Source: DATFVA01 sp963832355
Lineage (GTDB): Bacteria; Bacteroidota; Ignavibacteria; Ignavibacteriales; Ignavibacteriaceae
Direction: 5' to 3'
Assembly: GCA_963832355.1 (NCBI GenBank)
Contig: CAWHTX010000019.1
Location: forward strand, 234,275-298,274
Length of the DNA stretch: 64,000 bases
Below, piece by piece: positions 26,638-35,348 of this stretch. Under the pieces are notes generated by a model, which was not told where the DNA came from, did no database searches, and was given only the letters and a program-made list of their open reading frames with translations. Made by a program: the position numbers and the translations under genes. The stretch's first letter is position 1. The number at the start of each line of letters is the position of its first letter.

Positions 26638-28374
26638 CTATTTCAAATAAATCATTTTATTTATATCCGAGAAAACCGGGATGTTGTTTTCGCTTCTTAC
26701 CATTATCTGGTAGATATAAATCCCTGATGCAAGTCTGGATTTTCCAGAACCAGTTTCACTGTGAGTCTCCGGGGTGAATTCCACCTCATAATAACCTCCT
26801 TCCTGGTATTGGTTTACTAAAGTTTTAATTAGCTCCCCTTTTACATCATAGACATACAGCTTAACATATCCTCTTTCCTTTAACTGGTAAGAAATCTTTG
26901 TGGTTGGGTTGAACGGATTGGGAAAATTCTGGTATAGACGATAATCGCTAAATCCTTGAGAATTATCCCCGTCGATACTGGTTAATACTATGTGCCTTTC
27001 AATCGAAGGACTTGATTCATTCCCCTGGCTATCAACTGCGGTAAGCTTGAAGTAATAATCTGAGATACCAGGAAGGACTATATTCAGGTAAAATGTATCA
27101 GTCACTGAGGCAGCTAAATTCGTTGAATCTATTATAAATCCCTGAACTGTATCTCTGTATAGATTGTAATGACTGAAATCAGCCTCGGTGTTTTTGTTCC
27201 AACTTAAAATAATATAATTGGTATCCAGTGCGGCGGTGAAGTTAAATGGTATTGCCGGCGCCAGGTCATTATAAGCATAACGCTCACCGAATGGACCGCC
27301 GTAAATCCCTATATCACTCCTGCTTCCGTCTACATCTAATATCACTGGGTCCCCGGCATCAATAAGAGGTGAGAACATCTGGAGGTGAAAATCCTGATTA
27401 GATGCGTCATAGAACATCGGGTTTGCAATAATATTGGTGGTATCTGGCGTGAAATTCCTAAAATTGATTTCATTATTCCAAAGGCTATTATACTTAGCAG
27501 TTATGAAAGAACCTCCTCCTGGGTCAAAACGGATGCCATTTTGGGCATTTTCTATATGATTGTTTCTTATATCCAGATCAGCTCCAATAATGCCGACATC
27601 CCAATTTCCATTATTACCTATAATGACATTATTTTGGATGATATCGGAGTAGGAGAACATCGCAATATGACCCTGGCCATAAAACAAATTATTTTTTAAG
27701 ATTGAATTCGTTCCATCATAAGCATCGGTGCAGGAATTACATATAACAATATTATTAAGAAATGTAGCCCTGGAATTTGTCCCGCCGCCAATGCCGCTGG
27801 AACCATAATTAGTTGCATACACAATATTTTCCTTGATAATTGCCTGCGAGAAAAAATTAGAGATCCCGGTATCTGTATTTCTAACTATATTCTCATAAAT
27901 AAGAGGCTTATTTTGAAAGGCTGTCCATACTTGTATGCCTGTGTTTGCAGCTTGAACTTTACAATTATTAACAGTAGAGTTTCTATTACCTCCACCAACA
28001 TAGATCCCCATACCTGTACTACTATTAAATGAATAAATATTAAAATTAGATAATAAACAGCTATCAGCAACCTCTATACTATAGCCTGGATAATTTTGGA
28101 CATTTCTTGTGTCGATTATACAACTGTCAGATCCGGCACCGATAAGTGTTAGACCATCAATCATATCCACTACCTCCTCGTATACTCCATTGGCCACATA
28201 TATTGTGTCACCAAAAGAGGAGATGCTTATAGCACTCATTATGGAGTCTGCTGCTGTCTCCCAGCTGAGGTATGGTGGTGTGTTGCTGCCTTGATGGCTT
28301 ACGTATCGGACTTCGGCATCTGCGTAATTAGAAATACTAAAGATCAGGAATACAAAGAGTATCAAATTTCTCAA
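26638..28374 (-). CDS. Secreted beta-helix protein with type IX sorting domain
   Basis: This 578-residue protein has a signal peptide (cleavage near ADA-EV). Residues 22-360 form a right-handed parallel beta-helix with many Asn-rich turns (NNIVICNS, NNLFYGQG, QNNVIIGNNG), similar to pectate-lyase-like/DUF1565 proteins. A fibronectin type III-like segment follows (about 370-465). The last 80 residues are a Por/type IX sorting domain with YQNFPNPFNPTTKISYQL and ASGIYIYQI. It is therefore probably exported by the type IX system and surface-anchored or released. The substrate is unknown. Single gene, minus strand. Confidence 0.88.
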   Translation of the reverse strand: MRNLILFVFLIFSISNYADAEVRYVSHQGSNTPPYLSWETAADSIMSAISISSFGDTIYVANGVYEEVVDMIDGLTLIGAGSDSCIIDTRNVQNYPGYSIEVADSCLLSNFNIYSFNSSTGMGIYVGGGNRNSTVNNCKVQAANTGIQVWTAFQNKPLIYENIVRNTDTGISNFFSQAIIKENIVYATNYGSSGIGGGTNSRATFLNNIVICNSCTDAYDGTNSILKNNLFYGQGHIAMFSYSDIIQNNVIIGNNGNWDVGIIGADLDIRNNHIENAQNGIRFDPGGGSFITAKYNSLWNNEINFRNFTPDTTNIIANPMFYDASNQDFHLQMFSPLIDAGDPVILDVDGSRSDIGIYGGPFGERYAYNDLAPAIPFNFTAALDTNYIILSWNKNTEADFSHYNLYRDTVQGFIIDSTNLAASVTDTFYLNIVLPGISDYYFKLTAVDSQGNESSPSIERHIVLTSIDGDNSQGFSDYRLYQNFPNPFNPTTKISYQLKERGYVKLYVYDVKGELIKTLVNQYQEGGYYEVEFTPETHSETGSGKSRLASGIYIYQIMVRSENNIPVFSDINKMIYLK

Positions 28375-28511
28375 AACATACTCCTGCTGAAAGAAAGGTT
28401 ATGACTGAAGGCTGCACTCATTTGGATCCCCGAAACCTTTTTATCGTAAATGCAGATGTAATTTAGAGAACCAGCTACAGAGAATCAATAAACCTGGTGC
28501 CCTACTGAGAT

Positions 28512-28609
28512 ATTTATGTTAATTCCGTCAGTTGAATGACGGTATTTACGTTAATTCAGTCAGTTGTGTTGACGGATTTTACGTGAATTCCGTCAGTTGT
28601 ACTGACGGT
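28512..28609 (-). repeat. Three tandem 33-bp hairpin units after carB
   Basis: Units beginning near 28512, 28544 and 28577 share the form ATTTACGTTAATTCCGTCAG plus TTGnnnTGACGG. In units 1 and 3 CCGTCA pairs with TGACGG across a short loop; unit 2 has one changed arm base. The array begins about 10 bp after the carB stop codon, so it would lie at the 3' end of the carAB mRNA. Confidence 0.7.
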
Positions 28610-28618
28610 ATTTGCATT

Positions 28619-31600
28619 TTACTGGTATTCGTCCCAGCTTTTTACGGGGAGTGAGTCGAGACTGTAGTGCTCGATCGACTTGATGAATCTCTTAATAAAC
28701 TGAACATTTGTGAATAACGGGATGTTCAGATCTACAGCTTTACGGCGGATAATATAATCACTGTCGAGTTCTACTTTTTCTGCTGATTTCGGGATGTTGA
28801 TAACAAGATCGATCTTACCTTCCGAAAGATATGTGAGAATACCCGGCTCAGCATTATCAAAAGGACGGTAAAGTACTTCTACATCGATGCCGTTCTCTTT
28901 GTAAAAATCTGCCGTTCCCTTCGTTCCGTAAAACTTCAATCCCATTTTTTTCAAAGTTAAAAGATCTTCCAGCAGCTCCGCTTTATTTTTCAACGTTCCG
29001 GTTGAGAGCAGTGCCGCTTTGCGCGGAAATTTGTGTCCCGTTGATAAGAGACTCTTCAGAAATGCTTCATTAAAATCATCGCCGAGACATGCAACTTCCC
29101 CTGTAGATGACATTTCAACACCTGTAACAGGATCAGAACCTTTCAGCCTGGTAAACGAAAACTGCGAAGCTTTGATGCCCACATAATCTAGATCGAAGGA
29201 TGATTTATCTATTTTCGGCACTTTTTCACCGAGCATCAGCTTTGTTGCGATCTCTATAAAATTGATCTTCAGCGTCTTTGAAACAAACGGGAAGCTCCGT
29301 GATGCACGGAGGTTGCATTCGATAACCTTCACATCGTTATCTTTCGCGATGAACTGAATGTTGAACGGTCCCGTTATCTGCAGTGATTTGGCTATCTTCT
29401 TTGTTATTGTCTTAACACGACGCATAGTTTCAAGGTATGTTCTCTGCGGAGGAAGTACTATTGTCGCATCACCCGAGTGAACACCGGCATTTTCAACATG
29501 CTCGGCAATTGCATAACAGAACAGGTCTCCGTCATCTGCTACTGCATCAACCTCAATCTCTCTTGCTTCAGTAATGAATTTGCTGATTACAACAGGGTGT
29601 TCCCGGCTGATGTCGGCCGCTTTTTTAAGATAGATCGCGAGCTCTTCATCGTTGAGCACTATACTCATTGCCGCACCGCTTAAAACGTAGCTTGGTCTTA
29701 TGAGTACAGGATATCCAACTTTCTGAGCGAACTGTTTTGCATTTTCAAGGTCGGTGAGTTCTTTCCATTCCGGCTGATCGACATCGATATCGTCAAGTAT
29801 CTGCGAGAACTTGTGCCTGTTTTCGGCGTTATCGATCTGTTCAGGTGAGGTGCCTAAAATTTTTACTCCCGCCCTGTGAAGCTTCATTGCAAGGTTGTTG
29901 GGTATCTGGCCGCCCATCGAGACGATTATTCCTTCGGCGTTTTCCTTTTCATAAATATCCATCACCCGCTCAAAGGTGAGCTGTTCAAAGTAGAGCTTAT
30001 CGCAGATGTCGTAATCCGTACTTACTGTTTCCGGATTATAGTTGATCATTATCGTGCGCATTCCGGATTTATTCAGTGCCATCACCGCGTTTACACAGCA
30101 CCAGTCGAATTCAACCGACGAGCCGATCCTGTACGCCCCGCTTCCCAGCACAATTATCTGGTTCGGTTCACCGGTTTCAATATCATCTTCTTTGCCGTGA
30201 TAAGTTGTGTAGAGATAATTTGTCTGTGCAGGATATTCTGCGGCAAGTGTATCGATCTGCTTAACCACAGGGATCACGCCCAGTTTTTTTCTTACCTCCC
30301 TTACGTTCAGCTCTTCATCATTTATCAGCCGCGATATCTGAAGATCAGAGAAGCCGTTCATCTTTGCTTCACGCATAAGAGATTCGTCCAGCTGCGTCAG
30401 TTTTTTTCCATTCAGTTTATTTTCCGTTTCAATAATGTTCTGCATCTTGTACAGAAACCAGCTGTTGATCTTAGTAAGGGAATGAAGTTTATCTATGCTG
30501 TATCCCTTTTTTAAGGCGACGGCAATTGCAAGGATTCTTTTATCTGATGGATGAGCAAGTTCATGGTCGAGGTCTTCAAATTCAAGCGAATGTCCCGTAA
30601 AGCCCGGGTAACCGAGATCCAGCATCCTGATTGCTTTCTGAAGTACTTCCTCGAAGGTTCTGCCGAGCGACATTACCTCACCAACCGACTTCATCTCCGA
30701 TCCCAGCTCATTATTAACCAGCTTGAATTTCTGCAGATCCCAGCGCGGGAATTTTAATGCAACATAATCCAGTGCCGGTTCAAAGCAGGCAGATGTCTGC
30801 TGCGTAATTATATTCTCCACCTCATTAAGTGCATATCCCAGTGCAAGCTTTGTGGCGATAAAGGCTAGCGGATAACCGGTTGCTTTGGAAGCCAGTGCCG
30901 AGCTTCTGCTTAGGCGTGCATTTACTTCTATTATCCTGTAGTCATCCGAGTTCGGATCAAGCGCATACTGGATGTTGCACTCGCCTACCACTCCCAGGTG
31001 CCGGATAAGCTTAATACCAATAGAGCGAAGCTTAAAGTTCTCTCTTGCCGATAGTGTCTGTACCGGTGCGATTACAACACTGTCGCCCGTATGTATTCCC
31101 ATAGGATCTATGTTCTCCATTGAGCAGACGGTTATGCAGTTGTTAAACCTGTCGCGTACGATCTCATACTCAACTTCCTTCCACCCATACAATGATTCCT
31201 CAATTAGTATCTGACCCGTGAAAGCAAATGCCCTCCTTGCTTTCTCCACCAGTTCTTCCTTTGTATTTACAATCCCTGACCCCAGTCCTCCCAGTGCATA
31301 AGCAATCCGCACCATCACCGGGAAGCCAATCTCCTCAGCCGCGGCAACTGCTTCATCAACTGACTGTGCCGTTTTACTTAATGCAACTTTCAGATCGACT
31401 TCCCTCACACGGTCGGCAAAGAGGAGACGGTCTTCAGTATCCTTAATTGCTTCAACGGGAGTACCGAGAACTTTAATACTATACTTTTCTAAAATTCCTT
31501 TATCGTATAAGTCAACACCGACATTGAGTGCTGTCTGTCCCCCGAACTGAAGCAGTATGCTGTCTGGCTGTTCCTTCTGAATTATTTTTTCTACAAAACC

Positions 31601-31816
31601 TGTCTGGATCGGAAGGAAGTATACTTTATCGGCAAAATCCTCGGAGGTTTGTATGGTAGCGATGTTGGGATTTATAAGCACTGTAGAGATACCGTCTTCC
31701 TTAAGCGCCTTTATCGCCTGGCTGCCCGAGTAATCGAACTCTCCCGCCTGCCCTATCTGCAGCGCACCCGACCCGAGTATTAAAACTTTCTTTGGTTTTC
31801 CTCTTTTATGCATCAT
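28619..31816 (-). CDS. carB: Carbamoyl-phosphate synthase large subunit
   Basis: The 1065-residue length is normal. Two homologous ATP-grasp halves are visible. The first has KVLILGSGALQIGQAGEFDYSG and EDRLLFADRVREV. The second begins near residue 555 with IIVLGSGAYRIGSSVEFDWC. GGQTALN and GGQIPNNLA are the paired phosphate-binding loops. The C-terminal MGS-like allosteric domain (about 930-1065) has FYGTKGTADFYKENG. It makes carbamoyl phosphate from bicarbonate, ATP and the ammonia channelled from CarA, feeding pyrimidines and arginine. Its ATG overlaps the carA stop by four bases, so expression is coupled. Confidence 0.98.
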   Translation of the reverse strand: MMHKRGKPKKVLILGSGALQIGQAGEFDYSGSQAIKALKEDGISTVLINPNIATIQTSEDFADKVYFLPIQTGFVEKIIQKEQPDSILLQFGGQTALNVGVDLYDKGILEKYSIKVLGTPVEAIKDTEDRLLFADRVREVDLKVALSKTAQSVDEAVAAAEEIGFPVMVRIAYALGGLGSGIVNTKEELVEKARRAFAFTGQILIEESLYGWKEVEYEIVRDRFNNCITVCSMENIDPMGIHTGDSVVIAPVQTLSARENFKLRSIGIKLIRHLGVVGECNIQYALDPNSDDYRIIEVNARLSRSSALASKATGYPLAFIATKLALGYALNEVENIITQQTSACFEPALDYVALKFPRWDLQKFKLVNNELGSEMKSVGEVMSLGRTFEEVLQKAIRMLDLGYPGFTGHSLEFEDLDHELAHPSDKRILAIAVALKKGYSIDKLHSLTKINSWFLYKMQNIIETENKLNGKKLTQLDESLMREAKMNGFSDLQISRLINDEELNVREVRKKLGVIPVVKQIDTLAAEYPAQTNYLYTTYHGKEDDIETGEPNQIIVLGSGAYRIGSSVEFDWCCVNAVMALNKSGMRTIMINYNPETVSTDYDICDKLYFEQLTFERVMDIYEKENAEGIIVSMGGQIPNNLAMKLHRAGVKILGTSPEQIDNAENRHKFSQILDDIDVDQPEWKELTDLENAKQFAQKVGYPVLIRPSYVLSGAAMSIVLNDEELAIYLKKAADISREHPVVISKFITEAREIEVDAVADDGDLFCYAIAEHVENAGVHSGDATIVLPPQRTYLETMRRVKTITKKIAKSLQITGPFNIQFIAKDNDVKVIECNLRASRSFPFVSKTLKINFIEIATKLMLGEKVPKIDKSSFDLDYVGIKASQFSFTRLKGSDPVTGVEMSSTGEVACLGDDFNEAFLKSLLSTGHKFPRKAALLSTGTLKNKAELLEDLLTLKKMGLKFYGTKGTADFYKENGIDVEVLYRPFDNAEPGILTYLSEGKIDLVINIPKSAEKVELDSDYIIRRKAVDLNIPLFTNVQFIKRFIKSIEHYSLDSLPVKSWDEYQ

Positions 31817-32901
31817 AGCGCCCTCACAAACATATCGAAGATGAATTCACTGTCGTCGGGACCGGGGGAAGCCTCCGGGTGAAACTGCGCGGCAAAGAAC
31901 GGTTTGGATATATGAATAATTCCTTCGTTAGTACCGTCGTTATCGTTCACGAACCACTCCCGCCAGTCCTCCGGAAGAGTTTCGGTTTCCACTGCATACC
32001 CGTGGTTCTGAGAAGTGATGTAAGTTCTTTTGGTTCCGGTCTCGTTGCACGGCTGATTATGTCCCCTGTGGCCGTATTTTAATTTGTAAGTATTCGCGCC
32101 GGCCGCGAGTCCCAGTATCTGACTCCCGAGGCATATACCAAGTATCGGAATATTTCTTTCCATCGCCTTCTTTGCATTCTCAATCGTTGCAGTACACATC
32201 TTGGGATCACCGGGACCATTGGATAAAACAATCCCGTCCATTACCTCGTTCTGAAATTCATAGTCATATGGTACGCGAAGCACAGAAATATTTCTTCCCA
32301 GGAAAGCCTGTATCACGTTGTTCTTTGTGCCGCAGTCAACCAGCACAACTCTTTTCCCGTTGCGCTTATACTCAACAGGTTCCTTAACACAGACCTCACC
32401 GACAAGATCAAGTTTATTGATGTCCTGGAATCCGGGATCAGAACCGCCATCAAGTATAATCTTGCCCAGCATCGTTCCCTGGTCTCTCAGCTTCCGTGTA
32501 AGCATCCTTGTATCTATTCCTGATATCCCCGGGATCTTCTGCTCTTTCATCCAATCGCCCAAAGATCTCTTCGCATTCCAGTGTGAATACTCTTCGGAAT
32601 AATCCGCCACCACCAGGGCGCGGCAGTGGATTGCATCAGACTCGAAGTTCTTCAGCATACCGTTTTCTTTTTCATCTCCCGGCACGCCGTAATTCCCTAT
32701 TAATGGATAGGTACACACAAGTATCTGACCCCTGTAAGAGGGATCGGTCATTGTTTCAGGATATCCAACCATACCCGTATTAAAGACCACCTCGCCGTTT
32801 GTGTTTCCTTCATATCCGAAACTCTTTCCTGGAAATTCTGAACCGTCTTCAAGTATCAGTTTTGCGTTTTTTGTGCCTGTCATTAAGTCGTAGCCTTTCA
32901 T
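31813..32901 (-). CDS. carA: Carbamoyl-phosphate synthase small subunit
   Basis: This 362-residue glutamine amidotransferase subunit has an N-terminal CPSase domain (AKLILEDGSEFPGKSFG, GMVGYPETMTDPSYRGQILV) and a C-terminal class I glutaminase. The latter has the nucleophile Cys in GICLGSQILGLAAG and the His-Glu pair in FHPEASPGPDD. The residue after CLG is Ser where many CarA have His or Asn. An alternative start is the ATG at 32883 (MTGTKN), which has a better placed AAAGG. The leader upstream contains a terminator-like hairpin at 33053-33080 and a second hairpin close to the start, so attenuation is possible. Confidence 0.97.
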   Translation of the reverse strand: MKGYDLMTGTKNAKLILEDGSEFPGKSFGYEGNTNGEVVFNTGMVGYPETMTDPSYRGQILVCTYPLIGNYGVPGDEKENGMLKNFESDAIHCRALVVADYSEEYSHWNAKRSLGDWMKEQKIPGISGIDTRMLTRKLRDQGTMLGKIILDGGSDPGFQDINKLDLVGEVCVKEPVEYKRNGKRVVLVDCGTKNNVIQAFLGRNISVLRVPYDYEFQNEVMDGIVLSNGPGDPKMCTATIENAKKAMERNIPILGICLGSQILGLAAGANTYKLKYGHRGHNQPCNETGTKRTYITSQNHGYAVETETLPEDWREWFVNDNDGTNEGIIHISKPFFAAQFHPEASPGPDDSEFIFDMFVRAL

Positions 32902-32924
32902 ATATTTTCTTAGATGACCCTGCT

Positions 32925-33080
32925 CAGTGCGGTCTGTCTCACAGCAGACGCAGTAAGCCGGGTATTTCTTATTCGATTACTTATTGGTTCTTCAAAGAAG
33001 CCGGCCGTTCGGGTACTGATTAAGAGGATTTGCAGGAACCGGCCGTCCGGACAAAAAAATAGCCACTCTATGAGCGGCTA
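32925..33080 (-). promoter_or_regulatory. Structured carAB leader with a terminator-like hairpin (possible attenuator)
   Basis: Read on the minus strand, TAGCCGCTC, a loop of ATA and GAGTGGCTA form a 9-bp stem with one mismatch (33080-33060), followed directly by seven T (33059-33053). That is a Rho-independent terminator about 150 bp before carA. Nearer the gene, a CAGAC/GTCTG-type hairpin (about 32925-32955) and partly complementary CGGCCGGTTC and GAACGGCCG segments could form alternative structures. No leader peptide was convincing. The rest of the 477-bp gap to PhoH is AT-rich with no gene seen. Confidence 0.5.
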
Positions 33081-33377
33081 AAAAACTCAGTTAAACAGAA
33101 AATATTTATGAATTTTAATTTTTTGCTGGTCAATTGTTTTCCGATTTGAATTGTTAATATACAGCAAAGAGATTATAGTATCAATTTTACAATTTAATAA
33201 TTTGATTATTATATTGGTCAAAAATAAATTCACTTAAGTAATTTATTTTAGTTTTAACAAAACAGAAAATTTTGATAATTAACTATCTTTCTCAACTAAA
33301 AACTTCATTGGGGATCTTCAACTCATTAAATAACCAGCTTCATTTTATCATTAAAAACACAACTCCCGTTACAGCCA

Positions 33378-34721
33378 ATGAAAAACAAGAAAGCTCCAAA
33401 GACTTTTATCCTGGACACGAATGTTATTCTGCACGACTCAACTTCAATACTTCAATTCCAGGAGAATGATGTAGTAATACCTCTTACCGTAATAGAAGAG
33501 CTTGATCATTTTAAAAGGGGCAGCCAGGTTATAAATCTTAACGCAAGAGAATTTGCACGGACGCTCGATTCCCTTACAGGTACAGCGATATTCAACGGCG
33601 GTGTTTCGCTGGGTAAAGGAAAAGGAAAAGTACGTGTAGGTTTTTCGCGCGGCATAAGTTCTGAGATAAAAGAACTTTTTACCGAGGATAATCCCGATCA
33701 CCGGATCCTTTCGCTGGCGCTGGATACCGTTAAGAAAAAGAAAGACCCCGCTTCGGTAATCCTGATTACAAAGGATGTGAACCTGAGAATGAAGGCAAAG
33801 GCTCTCGGCATCCATGCAGAGGATTATACAACCGACCGTGTCGGCAGCGTTGAGGAACTATACAGCGGCAAAGAAGTGGTTGAGGATTTTGATGATGACC
33901 TTATCATCAAACTGTTCCAGGCGCCGTACGAGATCGAAGCAAAGAAGATCCTTAAGAAACTTCATACAGAGCCCATTCCAAATAAATATTATATCTTCAG
34001 AAACCCCAACCGCTCGGTGCTCGCATATCTCGATAAGGAGATGGAGTTTTTCCGGAAGGTTGATAAGAATACTATCTACGGAATCAAACCGAGGAATGCG
34101 GAGCAGACTTTTGCAGTAGAGGCGCTCACCAATAATGATATTCCTCTTGTTTCACTAACCGGCAAGGCTGGAACCGGTAAAACTCTGCTTGCGCTGGCAA
34201 GCGCCCTTAATGTAAGGAAGAATTACAGGCAGATATATGTTGCCAGACCGATTGTTCCATTAAGCAATAAAGATATCGGTTTCCTGCCGGGAGATGTGCA
34301 GAGTAAAATTGAACCTTATATGCAGCCGCTGTGGGATAACCTTCGGGTAATACAGGATCAGTTCTCTGAAACAGATAAGCAGCACCAGGCGATCAACAGT
34401 ATGATTAAGGATAATAAGCTGGTGATTGAGGCGCTTTCATATATAAGAGGACGCAGTCTGCAGAGGATATTTTTTATAGTTGATGAGGCCCAGAACCTTA
34501 CGCCCCACGAAATAAAGACTATCATCACGCGCGTTGGCGAGGGTTCCAAGATCGTATTCACAGGAGATATATACCAGATCGACCATCCTTATCTTGATTC
34601 GCAGTCGAACGGCCTGTCGTACCTGATAGATCATTTTATGGGAGAAAAATTATACGCCCATGTTAACCTTGAGAAGGGCGAAAGATCAGTACTGGCAGAA
34701 CTTGCAGCGAACCTATTATAG
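33378..34721 (+). CDS. PIN domain-PhoH ATPase fusion (PhoH2-type RNA helicase/RNase)
   Basis: The protein has 447 residues in two parts. Residues 1-160 are a PIN nuclease domain, starting TFILDTNVILHD, with IEELDHFKR and ITKDVNLRMKA supplying the other acidic positions. Residues 230-447 are a PhoH P-loop ATPase with Walker A GKAGTGKT near 262, Walker B FFIVDEAQN and the TGDIYQIDHPYL segment. PIN-PhoH fusions of this kind are described as sequence-influenced RNA unwinding and cleaving enzymes. It diverges from carAB and is followed by a terminator, so it is probably monocistronic. Confidence 0.95.
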   Translation: MKNKKAPKTFILDTNVILHDSTSILQFQENDVVIPLTVIEELDHFKRGSQVINLNAREFARTLDSLTGTAIFNGGVSLGKGKGKVRVGFSRGISSEIKELFTEDNPDHRILSLALDTVKKKKDPASVILITKDVNLRMKAKALGIHAEDYTTDRVGSVEELYSGKEVVEDFDDDLIIKLFQAPYEIEAKKILKKLHTEPIPNKYYIFRNPNRSVLAYLDKEMEFFRKVDKNTIYGIKPRNAEQTFAVEALTNNDIPLVSLTGKAGTGKTLLALASALNVRKNYRQIYVARPIVPLSNKDIGFLPGDVQSKIEPYMQPLWDNLRVIQDQFSETDKQHQAINSMIKDNKLVIEALSYIRGRSLQRIFFIVDEAQNLTPHEIKTIITRVGEGSKIVFTGDIYQIDHPYLDSQSNGLSYLIDHFMGEKLYAHVNLEKGERSVLAELAANLL

Positions 34722-34733
34722 AATTAAAAGAGA

Positions 34734-34752
34734 CCCTGAAACAAGTTCAGGG
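34734..34752. repeat. REP-like palindrome, CCCTGAA type
   Basis: CCCTGAA-acaag-TTCAGGG, followed by GTGAC. This is one of at least seven related palindromes in this window (see 36391, 39593, 46574, 46609, 63327, 63875). It lies 13 bp after the PhoH stop and may act as a 3'-end hairpin. Confidence 0.7.
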
Positions 34753-34783
34753 TGACGGTCAAGTATAGTCGTGAAGTGAGATT

Positions 34784-34814
34784 CCTGTCCGGTCAAAAAG
34801 TCAGGACAGGTTTT
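34784..34814 (+). terminator. Probable terminator downstream of PhoH
   Basis: CCTGTCC and GGACAGG form a 7-bp stem with a 13-nt loop, followed by TTTTCTCC. It lies about 60 bp after the PhoH stop. Confidence 0.6.
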
Positions 34815-34898
34815 CTCCATCGGACCAACATAGTCCCCGGTATGGGATATGAATTAGAAATTTATAGGGAATAACAGGGATATTTCTTTTTTATTTTT

Positions 34899-34953
34899 CA
34901 ACTTATTAGTCGTTTTTTAATCATATAATCGCTTTAATTCAACTTATTAGTTG
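34899..34953 (+). promoter_or_regulatory. Twin palindromic operators around a TATAAT box before the MqsR-like/Panacea operon
   Basis: CAACTTATTAGTTG (34940-34953) is a perfect inverted repeat (CAACT-TATT-AGTTG). A near copy, CAACTTATTAGTCG, lies at 34899-34912, so the centres are 41 bp apart, close to four helical turns. A TATAAT sits between them at 34924-34929. This is the arrangement expected for autoregulation by the HTH antitoxin encoded downstream; MqsA also binds AACCT/AGGTT-type palindromes. Confidence 0.65.
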
Positions 34954-34982
34954 ATTTTAATAAATCATAATAATAATTTTGT

Positions 34983-35336
34983 ATGGAAGAAATTGCAAAA
35001 TCTGAGGTTCAAAGCTTTCTAACTGAATTCCGGACCAAGATGGATATCTTTGATGTAATATTCGAAAATCGGGAAAAGAATATTCAGGCACTTCTTGATC
35101 TTGAAATAACATCTGTGAAGAGGAAGCAATATCTCAGAACATTATTAGTGGAAGATTACATTAGCGGTCCTAATGCCGACACGAATGATAAATTCAGATT
35201 TCCTTACTGGGAATTCGGTAAATCAATAAAAAATAAGGATGTCTATATAAAGATCTCCTTAAATAAAGAAAACAAAAGTGTTATATGTATTTCATTTCAC
35301 CTGGCTGAATTTCCGCTAAAGTATCAGTTCAAATAA
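34983..35336 (+). CDS. MqsR-like toxin of a Panacea (DUF4065) toxin-antitoxin module
   Basis: This 117-residue protein lacks a signal peptide. The pattern LLVEDYISGPNAD, YWEFGKSI, DVYIKISL and VICISFHLAE resembles the MqsR/RelE-fold toxins (compare the YLKI and SF strands of MqsR). Relatives in other genomes occur upstream of YgiT-type zinc-finger antitoxins. The gene lies 12 bp before the antitoxin gene and behind two palindromic operators. Toxin-first order is typical of mqsRA and higBA. Ribosome-dependent RNase activity is inference from the fold; catalytic residues cannot be assigned by eye. Confidence 0.7.
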   Translation: MEEIAKSEVQSFLTEFRTKMDIFDVIFENREKNIQALLDLEITSVKRKQYLRTLLVEDYISGPNADTNDKFRFPYWEFGKSIKNKDVYIKISLNKENKSVICISFHLAEFPLKYQFK

Positions 35337-35348
35337 ATTGGAATTAAA

